DNA from: Pseudomonas sp. MTM4
GTDB taxonomy: Bacteria > Pseudomonadota > Gammaproteobacteria > Pseudomonadales > Pseudomonadaceae
Length of the DNA: 64,000 nt
NCBI RefSeq assembly: GCF_019355055.1
Contig: NZ_CP048411.1
Coordinates: 1 to 64,000 of the forward strand
Direction: 5' to 3'
Shown one piece after another: positions 32,068 to 40,096 of the stretch (positions within the stretch are counted from its first letter, which is position 1; the number at the start of each line of letters is the position of its first letter). Under the pieces are notes generated by a model. That model was not told the origin of the DNA. It did no database searches and was given only the letters and a program-made list of their open reading frames with translations. The translations under genes were made by a program, and so were the position numbers.

Positions 32068-32562
32068 TCACTCGACCCGTTGCTCGCCGCTGAATACCAG
32101 TGTGGCACGGCAGCTGCGACAGAAATAACGACGGCCTTTGCGGACCAGCGAATGGCGCTGCGGCGTGAACGGAAAATCCTGATCGGGACAGGCGCAGCGA
32201 TAGATATAGCGGTTGACCTGGCGGCGGCTGACCTCATAACTGTGGCAGCGATCAGGGGTCAGTTCGTACACCCCGCGCATGATCAATTGCCACTCTTCGC
32301 CATGCGGGCGGATGCGACCACCAAACATCTGATGGGCGACCAAATGCGCGACTTCATGGGCCACGGTCTGCTTGAGGAAGTGATCGCGATTTTCCCGGTA
32401 CAGCTGCGGATTGAAGCGCAACAGGTTGCTATCGAGGTGCGCAACGCCGGCCTTTTGCCCGCGCAATCTGAAGCTGACCTGCGGACGCGCGAAGCGTTTG
32501 TTGAAGAAGGCCTCGGCCTGCTGATAACAGGCCTCGACGCGGGCATGAAGCTGTTCGGGCAT
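32068..32562 (-). CDS. SprT family zinc metalloprotein
   Basis: This 164-residue SprT-like protein has the gluzincin motif HEVAH in KQTVAHEVAHLVAH and a C-terminal zinc ribbon (YRCACPDQDF and FCRSCRATLV). The family is related to the DNA-protein cross-link protease SPRTN, but the bacterial role is not settled. The start at 32562 (MPEQLHARVEACYQQAE) agrees with family proteins. Confidence 0.9.
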   Translation of the reverse strand: MPEQLHARVEACYQQAEAFFNKRFARPQVSFRLRGQKAGVAHLDSNLLRFNPQLYRENRDHFLKQTVAHEVAHLVAHQMFGGRIRPHGEEWQLIMRGVYELTPDRCHSYEVSRRQVNRYIYRCACPDQDFPFTPQRHSLVRKGRRYFCRSCRATLVFSGEQRVE

Positions 32563-32618
32563 AGGGGCCTCCGAAGAAGCCCGGAATTATGCCGCAATGT
32601 GGCAGGGTGACAAACCGT

Positions 32619-33284
32619 TCAGAGACCGCCGGGCTCCTCCTGTGGACGGCTCTCTTGGGTGCCATAGCTCTGGTTCTGGTCCACGGTGCGCTCGTAGTTC
32701 GGCTCGAGCGAGAGCGTCCAGAACAGAATCATGCCGACCAGCACCGTCACCAGTACCAGTAACGCGACGCCCCAGATCGTGCTGGCGTATAGAAAGCTCT
32801 GCGAGCTGCGCTGGCGCATGAAAGCGGGCAGTCCGGTGAACAGCAAGTACGTGGAGTAGATCCCAGCGATCAGCAGTACGATCGCGGCGAACCAGCGGTT
32901 CGGGTAAAGCCCGGACACTCCAGCCAACAGAAAGGGTGTGATCACGTAGGCGATGAAGCCTATGCACTGGTTCAGGCTTGGCCGTACTTCAAAGGCCCGC
33001 GCCATCCAGCGCACTAAGAGGCCCATGATGATGGTGCCGACGACAATGGTGACGTACAGCAGCAGGCATAGCTGGAACGCACTGCCGAAGTCGAGCCTCA
33101 CCCGTTCCGCATCCACCAGGCTCCAGCCGACGAGAGTGACCCCAATGAACAGGCATACGGTTGGAATCAGGGAAAGCAGGAGCAAGTGCATCAGGTAATG
33201 CAGGCCGTGCGCATCTTCCTTCTGGCGAATGGCTTCCCAGGCACGATCCGGCCGGGTGAATAAGCTGATGAATTCTGGGGTCAT
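32619..33284 (-). CDS. YIP1 family membrane protein, paralogue 1
   Basis: This 221-residue protein has about five membrane segments and the YIP1-like start TPEFISLFTRPDRAWEAIR. It shares layout and motifs (the GWS near residue 55, RWMARAFEVRPSLNQCIGF, YAST/F) with the next gene upstream, so the pair looks like a tandem duplication. Bacterial YIP1 proteins have no established function. The ATG at 33284 follows the purine-rich GGAGGCTCC region; upstream in-frame sequence is basic and not conserved. Confidence 0.82.
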   Translation of the reverse strand: MTPEFISLFTRPDRAWEAIRQKEDAHGLHYLMHLLLLSLIPTVCLFIGVTLVGWSLVDAERVRLDFGSAFQLCLLLYVTIVVGTIIMGLLVRWMARAFEVRPSLNQCIGFIAYVITPFLLAGVSGLYPNRWFAAIVLLIAGIYSTYLLFTGLPAFMRQRSSQSFLYASTIWGVALLVLVTVLVGMILFWTLSLEPNYERTVDQNQSYGTQESRPQEEPGGL

Positions 33285-33400
33285 GGAGCCTCCTGATACC
33301 GTGCTTGAGCCGCTGTCGTAGATATAGACGTCACAGCGGCGCAGGGATTCAGCAGGCTTTGGCTTCAATCTGTCGCGTCTGGATGGTTTGGGCACGCAAA

Positions 33401-33433
33401 AGCTTCAAGCCCCGCAGTGCGGGGCTTGAAGCT
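33401..33433 (-). terminator. Intrinsic terminator between the two YIP1 genes
   Basis: A perfect 15-bp stem, AGCTTCAAGCCCCGC with its complement around a 3-base loop, lies just after the stop of the upstream YIP1 gene and is followed on the minus strand by TTTTG. It may limit read-through into paralogue 1. Confidence 0.85.
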
Positions 33434-33440
33434 CGGCTCA

Positions 33441-34040
33441 TCAGCGTATGTAAATCGGCCCGACGCCCATGCCCCACATGATCACCGAGAGCGCGATGAT
33501 CGCCACCAGCACGACCAGCCCAACGGCCAATACTGAGCTGGAGAACAGGAAGCCTTCGTCAGACGGGATATTCATGAACGTCGGCAAGCCGACATAAAGC
33601 AGGTAAGTCGTGTAGCAGATTGCTGCCGTGCCGACGATCATCCCCAACCATATGTGAGGGTAGAGCGCGGCCAGGCCACCAACGAACAGAGGCGTTGCGG
33701 TGTAGGCGGCGAACACGATGCATTGCACCAGGCTCGGGCTGGCATCGTAGGTGCGTGACATCCAGTGAATGAAGCCGCCCATCACCGCAACGCCCGCGAG
33801 CATTGCCAGGTAGGACAGAAGGGTAAGCTGAAATGCACTGCTTTCGGTGAGTCTTACGGCGTCCCCACCGCCAATGCTCCAACCGAACTGAGTGGTACCG
33901 ATGAAAGCGGAAATGGCTGGTATCGCCGCCAGAACCAACACTTCTCCGAGATGCAAATGTCCGACGTCGCGTTCTTCTCCGGTGATCTCCTGCCACTCCT
34001 GACCTGGGTGAGCGAATAATCCCCAAACGTGATTGATCAT
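33441..34040 (-). CDS. YIP1 family membrane protein, paralogue 2
   Basis: This 199-residue protein has about five membrane helices and starts MINHVWGLFAHPGQEWQEI. It is alignable by eye with paralogue 1 over its whole length (FIGTTQFGWSIGGG, GGFIHWMSRTYDASPSLVQCIVFAAYTATP). Function is unknown. The ATG at 34040 has GGAGACGCTGGC upstream on the minus strand. A strong terminator separates it from paralogue 1. Confidence 0.82.
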   Translation of the reverse strand: MINHVWGLFAHPGQEWQEITGEERDVGHLHLGEVLVLAAIPAISAFIGTTQFGWSIGGGDAVRLTESSAFQLTLLSYLAMLAGVAVMGGFIHWMSRTYDASPSLVQCIVFAAYTATPLFVGGLAALYPHIWLGMIVGTAAICYTTYLLYVGLPTFMNIPSDEGFLFSSSVLAVGLVVLVAIIALSVIMWGMGVGPIYIR

Positions 34041-34177
34041 GCCAGCGTCTCCTCGGTTTTGGAGGGTCGCTTCGCCTGGCGTGCCGTCAGTTGGACGGGC
34101 GTGCGACCTTAAGTCGCAGTATAGGAATTTGGCGGTACGGCGCACCCGGCTGGTTAGAGCGTTTAGAAGCTATGGGC

Positions 34178-34807
34178 TTAGCGGTAATAGCGTTGCAGTA
34201 TTTCCATCGCCAGATTGATTGACTGGATGCGCTTGGTGCTGCCTCCACGATCCGGATGATGGATGCTCACCAACTGGCGGTAGCGCCGCTTGATTGCATG
34301 CAACGTCAGCGAGGCGCCTTCCTGATCCAGCTCGAACAACTCGAGCGCCGCCTGCTTCTGCTCTGGATCCCAAGCTTCGCTCCGCTCATCGAGGTGGTCG
34401 CCGCGCATCCGCGACCAGAAACTCGCCAGCAGGCGTTCCACTTCTCCCTCGTCGGTGTCGCGCAGGTTGGTCATGTCCAGGTAGTACTCGCGAAGCGGGT
34501 CGTTCTCGACGACACCGGCGATCCCTGGCATGTAAGGCTGAAGCTGGACACACAACGGTGAAATCTGAAGATTGTGGCGGTTCTCGCCCCAAAGCTGGTC
34601 GCGCAGACGGTACAGCGCGTTGAAAACGAGGAAATGCGTACGGAACAGCACCAGCTTGTCGAGTAGCGGCAGGTTGGGAATGTGCGTGCTGTGACGGGCC
34701 TTTAGCTGTTGGATCAGCTGGTATTCGCTGCAGCCCTCCGGCTGTTCGCATAGCAGCACGAAAATCTGCTCGGCCAGGTCCATCTCGGATTCGAAGTCGT
34801 CGGTCAT
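34178..34807 (-). CDS. J-domain (DnaJ-related) protein
   Basis: This 209-residue protein has an N-terminal DnaJ-related domain (EYQLIQQLKAR, LFRTHFLVFNALYRLRD) and a C-terminal J domain with the diagnostic HPD in SIHHPDRGGSTKRIQ, preceded by IKRRYRQLV. It should stimulate an Hsp70 ATPase, possibly DnaK; there is no membrane segment or zinc finger, so it is a class III J-protein. It is a single gene between the YIP1 pair and the divergent ttcA. Confidence 0.9.
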   Translation of the reverse strand: MTDDFESEMDLAEQIFVLLCEQPEGCSEYQLIQQLKARHSTHIPNLPLLDKLVLFRTHFLVFNALYRLRDQLWGENRHNLQISPLCVQLQPYMPGIAGVVENDPLREYYLDMTNLRDTDEGEVERLLASFWSRMRGDHLDERSEAWDPEQKQAALELFELDQEGASLTLHAIKRRYRQLVSIHHPDRGGSTKRIQSINLAMEILQRYYR

Positions 34808-34916
34808 GCAGGTAAGCCTAGCAGCCAGCGGTGCGAATCGTTGGATGGATGGGGTGGGGCGCGCCGCACTTTGCGCGTAAAATGCGCGCCTTTTCGCATT
34901 CCACCGGACTCCTCAC

Positions 34917-35741
34917 ATGGGCAACCTTTCGGTCAACCAGAACAAACTGCAAAAACGCCTGCGCCGTCTCGCCGGCGAGGCCGTTACCGATTTCAACATG
35001 ATCGAGGATGGCGACAAGGTCATGGTCTGCCTGTCCGGCGGCAAGGACAGCTACACCATGCTCGACGTGCTGTTGTACCTGCAGAAAGTCGCGCCGATCC
35101 GCTTCGAAATCGTCGCGGTGAACATGGACCAGAAGCAACCGGGCTTTCCCGAGCACGTGCTGCCCGAGTACCTGAAGTCCATCGGCGTGGATTATCACAT
35201 CGTCGAGAAGGACACCTACTCAGTGGTCAAGGAGAAAATCCCGGAAGGCAAGACCACCTGCTCGCTGTGCTCGCGCCTGCGTCGAGGCACGCTCTACACC
35301 TTCGCCGACGAAATTGGCGCGACCAAGATGGCCCTCGGTCATCATCGCGACGACATCCTGGAAACCTTTTTCCTCAACATGTTCTACGGCGGCACGCTCA
35401 AAGCCATGCCACCCAAGCTGCTCTCCGATGATGGCCGCAACGTGGTGATTCGCCCGCTGGCTTATTGCAGCGAGGCCGATATCGAAGCCTACTCGCAGAT
35501 GAAGGAATTCCCGATCATCCCGTGCAACCTCTGCGGCTCGCAGGAAAACCTGCAACGCCAGGTGGTCAAGGAAATGCTGCAAGAGTGGGAGCGCAAGTCG
35601 CCGGGCCGCGTCGAGATCATGTTCCGCGCCTTGCAGAACGTGGTGCCGTCGCAACTGGCCGACCGCAACCTGTTCGACTTCACCAGCCTGCGCATCGACG
35701 ACAGCGCGACGCCACGCTTTCTCGACGTGATGAGTCTATAG
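34917..35741 (+). CDS. ttcA: tRNA 2-thiocytidine biosynthesis protein TtcA
   Basis: TtcA thiolates cytidine 32 in certain tRNAs using ATP and an oxygen-sensitive [4Fe-4S] cluster. The 274-residue protein has the PP-loop SGGKDS near residue 42 and two CxxC motifs, [10 protein letters not shown] and CNLCGSQ, that bind the cluster. Length and start ([15 protein letters not shown]) match the family. Confidence 0.95.
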   Translation: MGNLSVNQNKLQKRLRRLAGEAVTDFNMIEDGDKVMVCLSGGKDSYTMLDVLLYLQKVAPIRFEIVAVNMDQKQPGFPEHVLPEYLKSIGVDYHIVEKDTYSVVKEKIPEGKTTCSLCSRLRRGTLYTFADEIGATKMALGHHRDDILETFFLNMFYGGTLKAMPPKLLSDDGRNVVIRPLAYCSEADIEAYSQMKEFPIIPCNLCGSQENLQRQVVKEMLQEWERKSPGRVEIMFRALQNVVPSQLADRNLFDFTSLRIDDSATPRFLDVMSL

Positions 35742-36044
35742 GGCGGAGCGGTTTCGCAGGGTGAGCCGGGCAGCGCCCCGCTTCAGTTTCGTAGGGTGGG
35801 CTTCAGCCCACGGGGCGTTTCATGACCCTGGTGGTGGCTTGAGGCCCATTGCGGCATTCGAATGGTGGCTGAAGTCCACCCTACCGGTGTAAGCGTCAGC
35901 TACGAGCTTGCAGTTATGTAGGGTGGGCCGGGCGGCGCTCCGCTTCCGCCCACCAAAGCGCAGGAGAGCTGAAAAGGAAGCCACCCAATGAGCTTGCGGC
36001 AAGCAGCTCGCAGCAGTAAGGTAGACGCCATTCAGGAGTTTGAT
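35742..36044. repeat. Intergenic region with three GTAGGGTGGG repeats
   Basis: GTAGGGTGGG occurs at 35791 and 35919, and in inverse orientation around 35877-35886 (CCACCCTAC). Each is followed by a partly palindromic stretch such as GTGGGCTTCAGCCCAC. These are dispersed intergenic repeats of unknown role. A weak promoter-like pair, TTGCGG (35994-35999) and TAAGGT (36017-36022) at 17 bases, precedes the leader ORF at 36045. Confidence 0.6.
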
Positions 36045-36173
36045 ATGTCCCTCAGCCTCGCTTCCATTTCCCTCGTAAATGCCGGTGCCGCACGCGCCGA
36101 GCAGCTGCGTGGCCAAGCGTTCGCGGCTGATGGTTATTACTTTGGGTATTGGTTTAGCCACAGGCGCGCCTGA
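36045..36173 (+). CDS. Putative aromatic-amino-acid leader peptide 1 (42 codons)
   Basis: This short ORF has an excellent Shine-Dalgarno (AGGAG at 36034, six bases before ATG). Its end, residues 31-37, reads YYFGYWF: three Tyr, two Phe and one Trp in seven codons, then SHRRA and a stop. A strong terminator follows 50 bases later, and the next enzyme gene is a DAHP synthase, the entry enzyme of aromatic synthesis. This is the layout of a transcription-attenuation leader. The RNA can form alternative stems around the aromatic codons (GGGTAT 36144 with ATACCC 36173; GGCGCCCT 36183 with AGGG/CGCC 36199-36207). An antiterminator pairing with the terminator arm was not found by eye. Confidence 0.65.
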   Translation: MSLSLASISLVNAGAARAEQLRGQAFAADGYYFGYWFSHRRA

Positions 36174-36222
36174 TACCCCACAGGCGCCCTAGCAAAGCAG
36201 GGTCGCCACCAGACAGTTTTCG

Positions 36223-36262
36223 AACCCCCGGTCGGCCTCCCGATCGGGGGTTTTGTTTTTTT
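36223..36262 (+). terminator. Strong terminator inside the DAHP synthase leader
   Basis: AACCCCCGGTCGG pairs with CCGATCGGGGGTT (13 bp, one G-T) around a 4-base loop, followed by TTGTTTTTTT. It lies between leader ORF 1 and leader ORF 2 and 184 bases before the DAHP synthase start, so it is positioned as an attenuator rather than a gene-end terminator. Confidence 0.9.
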
Positions 36263-36298
36263 CGGCCCGGAAAGGCCACACGCATCGAGGACCGCACC

Positions 36299-36400
36299 AT
36301 GTACAGCTACCGCAACGATTACCGTACCTACCGCTATGACTGGCGATTTAGCCGCTTCACCGCCGCCGCTCCGACACCCATAGACCGAACACTTCGCTAG
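36299..36400 (+). CDS. Putative tyrosine-rich leader peptide 2 (33 codons)
   Basis: The ORF has GAGG nine bases before its ATG. It encodes Tyr at residues 2, 4, 8, 11 and 13, then Trp15, Phe17 and Phe20, separated mostly by Arg, Asp and Ser: eight aromatics in the first 20 codons. The last 13 codons are not aromatic. It starts after the terminator at 36223 and ends two bases before a hairpin (36402-36429) that abuts the DAHP synthase Shine-Dalgarno. Translation of it could control access to that site. I do not know it as a described gene. Confidence 0.6.
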   Translation: MYSYRNDYRTYRYDWRFSRFTAAAPTPIDRTLR

Positions 36401-36401
36401 C

Positions 36402-36429
36402 GCCGACGCGGCATAGAAGCCGCGCCGGC
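36402..36429 (+). promoter_or_regulatory. Hairpin between leader ORF 2 and the DAHP synthase RBS
   Basis: GCCG-A-CGCGGC and GCCGCG-C-CGGC pair (10 bp with one A/C mismatch) around ATAGAA. The stem ends one base before AAGGA, the Shine-Dalgarno of the DAHP synthase gene, so a ribosome on leader ORF 2 would affect its folding. Confidence 0.6.
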
Positions 36430-36445
36430 CAAGGACCGCCAGATC

Positions 36446-37516
36446 ATGAATGCACCGCTTTCCGCTCAGCTCGCCAGCTCCAACCCTGCCTCCAGCCCAG
36501 CCAGACGCAGCGCTCATCCACTGCCCAGCCCCGCCGTACTGCGTCAGCGCCTGCCGCTCAGTGCAGCGCTCGCCGAACGTATCCATACCGACCGCAACGC
36601 CATTCGCGCCGTGCTCGATGGCAGCGACCCGCGCCTGCTCGTCGTGGTTGGACCTTGCTCGTTGCACGACGCCGAATCTGCTCGTGAATACGCCGAACGC
36701 CTCGCTGGCCTGGCGGCTCAGGTCGATGACCAGTTGCTGTTGGTGATGCGTGCCTACGTCGAGAAGCCGCGAACCACCGTCGGCTGGAAAGGCTTGGTCT
36801 ACGACCCTCATCTCGATGGCAGCGGCGACATGGCTGAAGGCCTGCGTTTGTCGCGGCGCCTGATGTTGGACATTCTCGAGACTGGCCTGCCGATCGCTAC
36901 CGAGCTGCTGCAGCCGCTGGCCGCAGGTTACTTCGACGATCTGCTTGGCTGGGCGGCCATCGGTGCACGTACCAGCGAATCGCAGATTCATCGCGAGCTG
37001 GTGAGTGGGCTCGATCTGCCGGTGGGCTTCAAGAACGGCACCGACGGCAGCCTGGGCATCGCCTGTGATGCCATGCGCTCGGCCGCCCATGCGCATCAGC
37101 ATTTCGGTATCGATGATCTCGGGCATCCGGCGCTGCTACAGACCAGCGGGAATCCCGACACCCATCTGGTGTTGCGCGGCGGACACGCTGGCCCGAACTA
37201 CGACGAAAAGGGTGTCGCCGTAGCTTGTGAAACGCTGCAGCGCCAGGGCATAGCGCCGCGAATCATGGTCGATTGCAGTCATGCCAACAGTGGCAAGGAT
37301 CCGCTGCGCCAGCCGGCGGTGCTGGATGCGGTTATCGACCAGCGTCTGGCTGGCGAGGCGAGCCTGCGTGGCGTGATGCTCGAGAGCCATTTGTTCGATG
37401 GCTGCCAACCGTTATCCGGCGAGCTGCGCTATGGCGTTTCGATCACCGATGGCTGTCTGGGCTGGATGGAAACCGAGCGGCTGCTGCGCGATGCGGCCGA
37501 ACGTCTGCGTGGTTAA
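36446..37516 (+). CDS. 3-deoxy-7-phosphoheptulonate synthase (DAHP synthase, class I)
   Basis: This enzyme condenses phosphoenolpyruvate and erythrose 4-phosphate, the first committed step towards Tyr, Phe and Trp. The 356-residue type I-alpha protein shows VVVGPCSLHD, RAYVEKPRTTVGWKG, GFKNGTDGS, LRGGHAGPNYD and DCSHANSGKD (metal and PEP ligands). Pseudomonads carry several such enzymes with different feedback inhibitors; which one this is (aroF-like, tyrosine-sensitive, seems likely) cannot be decided by eye. AAGGA lies ten bases before the ATG. The leader upstream has two aromatic-rich ORFs and a terminator. Confidence 0.93.
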   Translation: MNAPLSAQLASSNPASSPARRSAHPLPSPAVLRQRLPLSAALAERIHTDRNAIRAVLDGSDPRLLVVVGPCSLHDAESAREYAERLAGLAAQVDDQLLLVMRAYVEKPRTTVGWKGLVYDPHLDGSGDMAEGLRLSRRLMLDILETGLPIATELLQPLAAGYFDDLLGWAAIGARTSESQIHRELVSGLDLPVGFKNGTDGSLGIACDAMRSAAHAHQHFGIDDLGHPALLQTSGNPDTHLVLRGGHAGPNYDEKGVAVACETLQRQGIAPRIMVDCSHANSGKDPLRQPAVLDAVIDQRLAGEASLRGVMLESHLFDGCQPLSGELRYGVSITDGCLGWMETERLLRDAAERLRG

Positions 37517-37560
37517 GGGCAGACCATAGAAACGATGTTGGATTACGCCTTCTGATCGTC

Positions 37561-37650
37561 GGATTATGCCTTCGGCTAATCCGACCTACGAAAACTGCAA
37601 CGTGCAGAAGCAGGATGGAATCGCCGAGGGCGCTTCCGTCGTTTACCGCG
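37561..37650. repeat. Palindromic repeat elements A and B, second locus
   Basis: Element A, GGATTATGCCTTCGGCTAATCC (37561-37582), and element B, GGATGGAATCGCCGAGGGCG onward (about 37614-37648), are inverse-orientation relatives of those at 19363-19469, with A and B in swapped order. A partial A-like copy (GGATTACGCCTTCTGATC) precedes it. The 272-base gap holds no supportable gene. Confidence 0.7.
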
Positions 37651-37788
37651 AATCTCTGGCTGCAGGCCCGGGCAATGGCTTCAGCCAAACCACCAGCCCC
37701 GACTGCTTTTACTCGCAGCTCGTGGCTTGCAGCTTGCGGCTGCTATCGGCAACCTGTGTCGCCGCTGTTTTTCGGACCGTAATAAACC

Positions 37789-38460
37789 ATGCATGACTAC
37801 AAATGGCTGCACGAATACTGTCTCAATCGTTTCGGCTCAGCCGCCGCGCTGGAAAGCCGGCTGCCCCGGCCGAGCAGCCCCGATGAGCTGCGTGCCATTC
37901 CTGACGATCGCTACCTGTCGCTGATCAGCCTGCGAATCTTTCGCGCCGGCCTCAAGCACAGCCTGGTGGATGCCAAGTGGCCGGCCTTCGAAGAGGTGTT
38001 CTTCCGCTTCGATCCGGAAAAGCTGGTGCTCATGGGCGGCGAGCACATTGAGCGACTGATGCAGGATGCGCGAATCATTCGTCATCTTGGCAAGCTCAAG
38101 AGCGTGCCGCGCAATGCTCAGTTCGTCCTCGACGTGGCGAAGGAGCACGGCAGCTTCGGCAATCTTATTGCCGATTGGCCGGCGACCGATATCGTCAGCC
38201 TCTGGCGTTATCTGGCCAAGCACGGCACCCAGCTTGGCGGCTTGTCCGCGCCGCGCCTGTTGCGCATGGCCGGCAAAGACACTTTCATTCCCAGCAATGA
38301 CGTGGTGGCTGCGCTCAAGGCGCAGAAGGTGGTCGATAAAGTGCCGAGTAGCCAGCGCGACCAGGCGGCGGTGCAGGCCGTGTTCAACCAGTGGCATGAC
38401 CAGAGTGGCCGGCCCATGTGTCAGCTGTCGTCTATGCTGGCGTTTACCGTCAACCACTGA
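37789..38460 (+). CDS. DNA-3-methyladenine glycosylase I-like protein
   Basis: This 223-residue protein belongs to the adenine-glycosylase (Tag-like) family: YKWLHEYCLNRFGS, RIFRAGLKHSLVDAKWPAFEEVFFRFDP and DARIIRHLGKLKSVPRNAQ match the N-terminal and helix-hairpin-helix regions of Tag homologues. It is longer and more divergent than true Tag, and I do not see all of its zinc-binding Cys/His residues, so base-excision activity is uncertain. The ATG at 37789 is the first in frame. Confidence 0.78.
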   Translation: MHDYKWLHEYCLNRFGSAAALESRLPRPSSPDELRAIPDDRYLSLISLRIFRAGLKHSLVDAKWPAFEEVFFRFDPEKLVLMGGEHIERLMQDARIIRHLGKLKSVPRNAQFVLDVAKEHGSFGNLIADWPATDIVSLWRYLAKHGTQLGGLSAPRLLRMAGKDTFIPSNDVVAALKAQKVVDKVPSSQRDQAAVQAVFNQWHDQSGRPMCQLSSMLAFTVNH

Positions 38461-38541
38461 AATCGCTGCATTGGCATAGAGGTCAGCAAGAATTCATCAG
38501 TTGCCACGCGTGCCAGCTCAGGCTGATAGAGGAGGCTGGAA

Positions 38542-39306
38542 GTGAACGGGGCCATGCAGCAAGTCGCCGACGCGTTACGACAAGCCGAGCGCATTCTGAT
38601 CATCACCGGCGCCGGGTTGTCTGCCGATTCCGGTTTGCCCACCTACCGTGGCGTGGGCGGGCTTTACAATGATCGCACCGAAGATGGCTTGCCGATCGAA
38701 ACAGCGCTGTCCGGCCCGATGCTCCGGCTCGATCCGGCGCTGTGCTGGAAATACCTGGCTGAAATCGGCCGCGCCTGCATCGCGGCGAAACCCAACGCCG
38801 GCCATGCCGCTATCGCCGAGTTGCAGCGGCGCAAACCCGACTGCTGGGTGCTGACTCAGAACATCGACGGGTATCACCGGGCGGCAGGCAGTCCGCCGCA
38901 GCGCCTGATCGAAATCCACGGGACGCTTGCCAACCTCTACTGCATGAATTGTGGCGAAACGAGCGAGGAATTGTCGGAACATCTGGCCCGACCACTACCA
39001 CCGCGCTGTGCGTGCGGCGGCATGTTGCGGCCGCCAGTCGTGCTGTTCGATGAGATGCTGCCGGAGTCGGCCCTGGGACGTCTGCGCGAAGCGTCGACGA
39101 AGGGTTTCGATGCGGTACTTGCCGTGGGCACTTCGGCGAGCTTCGCTTACATCGTCGAGCCGCTTTTGCGGGCACGTCATGGCGGCGGTTTCACGGCGCA
39201 AATCGATCCGGCTGCCAGCGAACTGTCGATGATGGTGGATGTGCATGTCGCTGCGGGCGCGTCAGACGTTTTACCGCAGTTAGTTCGTCACATTTTTGCC
39301 AATTGA
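38542..39306 (+). CDS. NAD-dependent protein deacylase (sirtuin)
   Basis: This Sir2-family enzyme removes acyl groups from lysine using NAD. The 254-residue protein shows GAGLSADSGLPTYRG, TQNIDGYHRAAG, the catalytic His in IEIHGTL and a zinc site built from CMNCG and CACG. The GTG start at 38542 is chosen because GGAGG lies six bases upstream; an ATG three codons later is also possible. It should not be confused with the cobyrinate amidase CobB encoded at 45503. Confidence 0.9.
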   Translation: MNGAMQQVADALRQAERILIITGAGLSADSGLPTYRGVGGLYNDRTEDGLPIETALSGPMLRLDPALCWKYLAEIGRACIAAKPNAGHAAIAELQRRKPDCWVLTQNIDGYHRAAGSPPQRLIEIHGTLANLYCMNCGETSEELSEHLARPLPPRCACGGMLRPPVVLFDEMLPESALGRLREASTKGFDAVLAVGTSASFAYIVEPLLRARHGGGFTAQIDPAASELSMMVDVHVAAGASDVLPQLVRHIFAN

Positions 39307-39372
39307 ATTTGATCATCGGGGTTTGGGCAGGCATAGTCATGCCACTTTCGATTTCCCCGATACGCCTTCCCT

Positions 39373-40014
39373 ATGCGCCGACGCTTCGCATCCCTGCTGC
39401 CCTTTGCCCTGATCATGCTGCTGACAGCCTGCGCCGTCCAGCCTGAACAGAGCGACAGCACACTAACGCTGGAAGGCTTCGAGTTCGACTTCTCCAACGC
39501 GGTATCCGAGTCGGACATCAGCGCCGGGTCGGACGAACCCACCGAGGAGCAACTCCGCGAGCTTGCCGACGACGAGAGTTACAAGCTACCGGCGCTTGCC
39601 GACAGCGTGCTCGAGCGCGGTTTCACACTGGTCGGTACTCCTTATCGCTACGGCGGCAGCTCGACCAGGACGGGTTTCGATTGTAGCGGCTTCGTCGGTT
39701 TCGTCTTTCGCAAGGAAGCTGGCCTCGAGCTGCCGCGTTCCACACGCGAGATGATCAAGGTCGACGCACCGAAGGTTGCGCGCAGCGAATTGGAACCGGG
39801 CGATCTAGTCTTCTTCAACAATCGCGGCCGTGGCCGGGTCAGTCATGCCGGCATCTACATCGGCGACGACCAGTTCATTCATTCATCCAGCAGCCGCAGT
39901 GGTGGCGTACGGGTGGACAGCCTGAACGACAAGTACTGGCGGGCCAGCTTTATGCAAGCCAAGCGCGTACTGGCGCTTGCCAGCGATTCGACCGCCGTTC
40001 CCGTTCATCACTGA
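39373..40014 (+). CDS. NlpC/P60 lipoprotein endopeptidase 1
   Basis: This 213-residue protein has a lipoprotein signal (LLPFALIMLLTAC, Cys20) and a C-terminal NlpC/P60 domain with Cys104 in GFDCSGF, His158 in VSHAGIYIGD and His170. Such enzymes cut peptide cross-links in peptidoglycan. An acidic linker of about 60 residues precedes the domain. The next gene is a shorter paralogue on the same strand. Confidence 0.9.
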   Translation: MRRRFASLLPFALIMLLTACAVQPEQSDSTLTLEGFEFDFSNAVSESDISAGSDEPTEEQLRELADDESYKLPALADSVLERGFTLVGTPYRYGGSSTRTGFDCSGFVGFVFRKEAGLELPRSTREMIKVDAPKVARSELEPGDLVFFNNRGRGRVSHAGIYIGDDQFIHSSSSRSGGVRVDSLNDKYWRASFMQAKRVLALASDSTAVPVHH

Positions 40015-40096
40015 ATACCGGACCGGGCGGCGTCAGAGTTGCATCCTCATGCATATGCCGGCAGAGTGATGGCTCTTGTGCCTGGACTGCTCTGTC

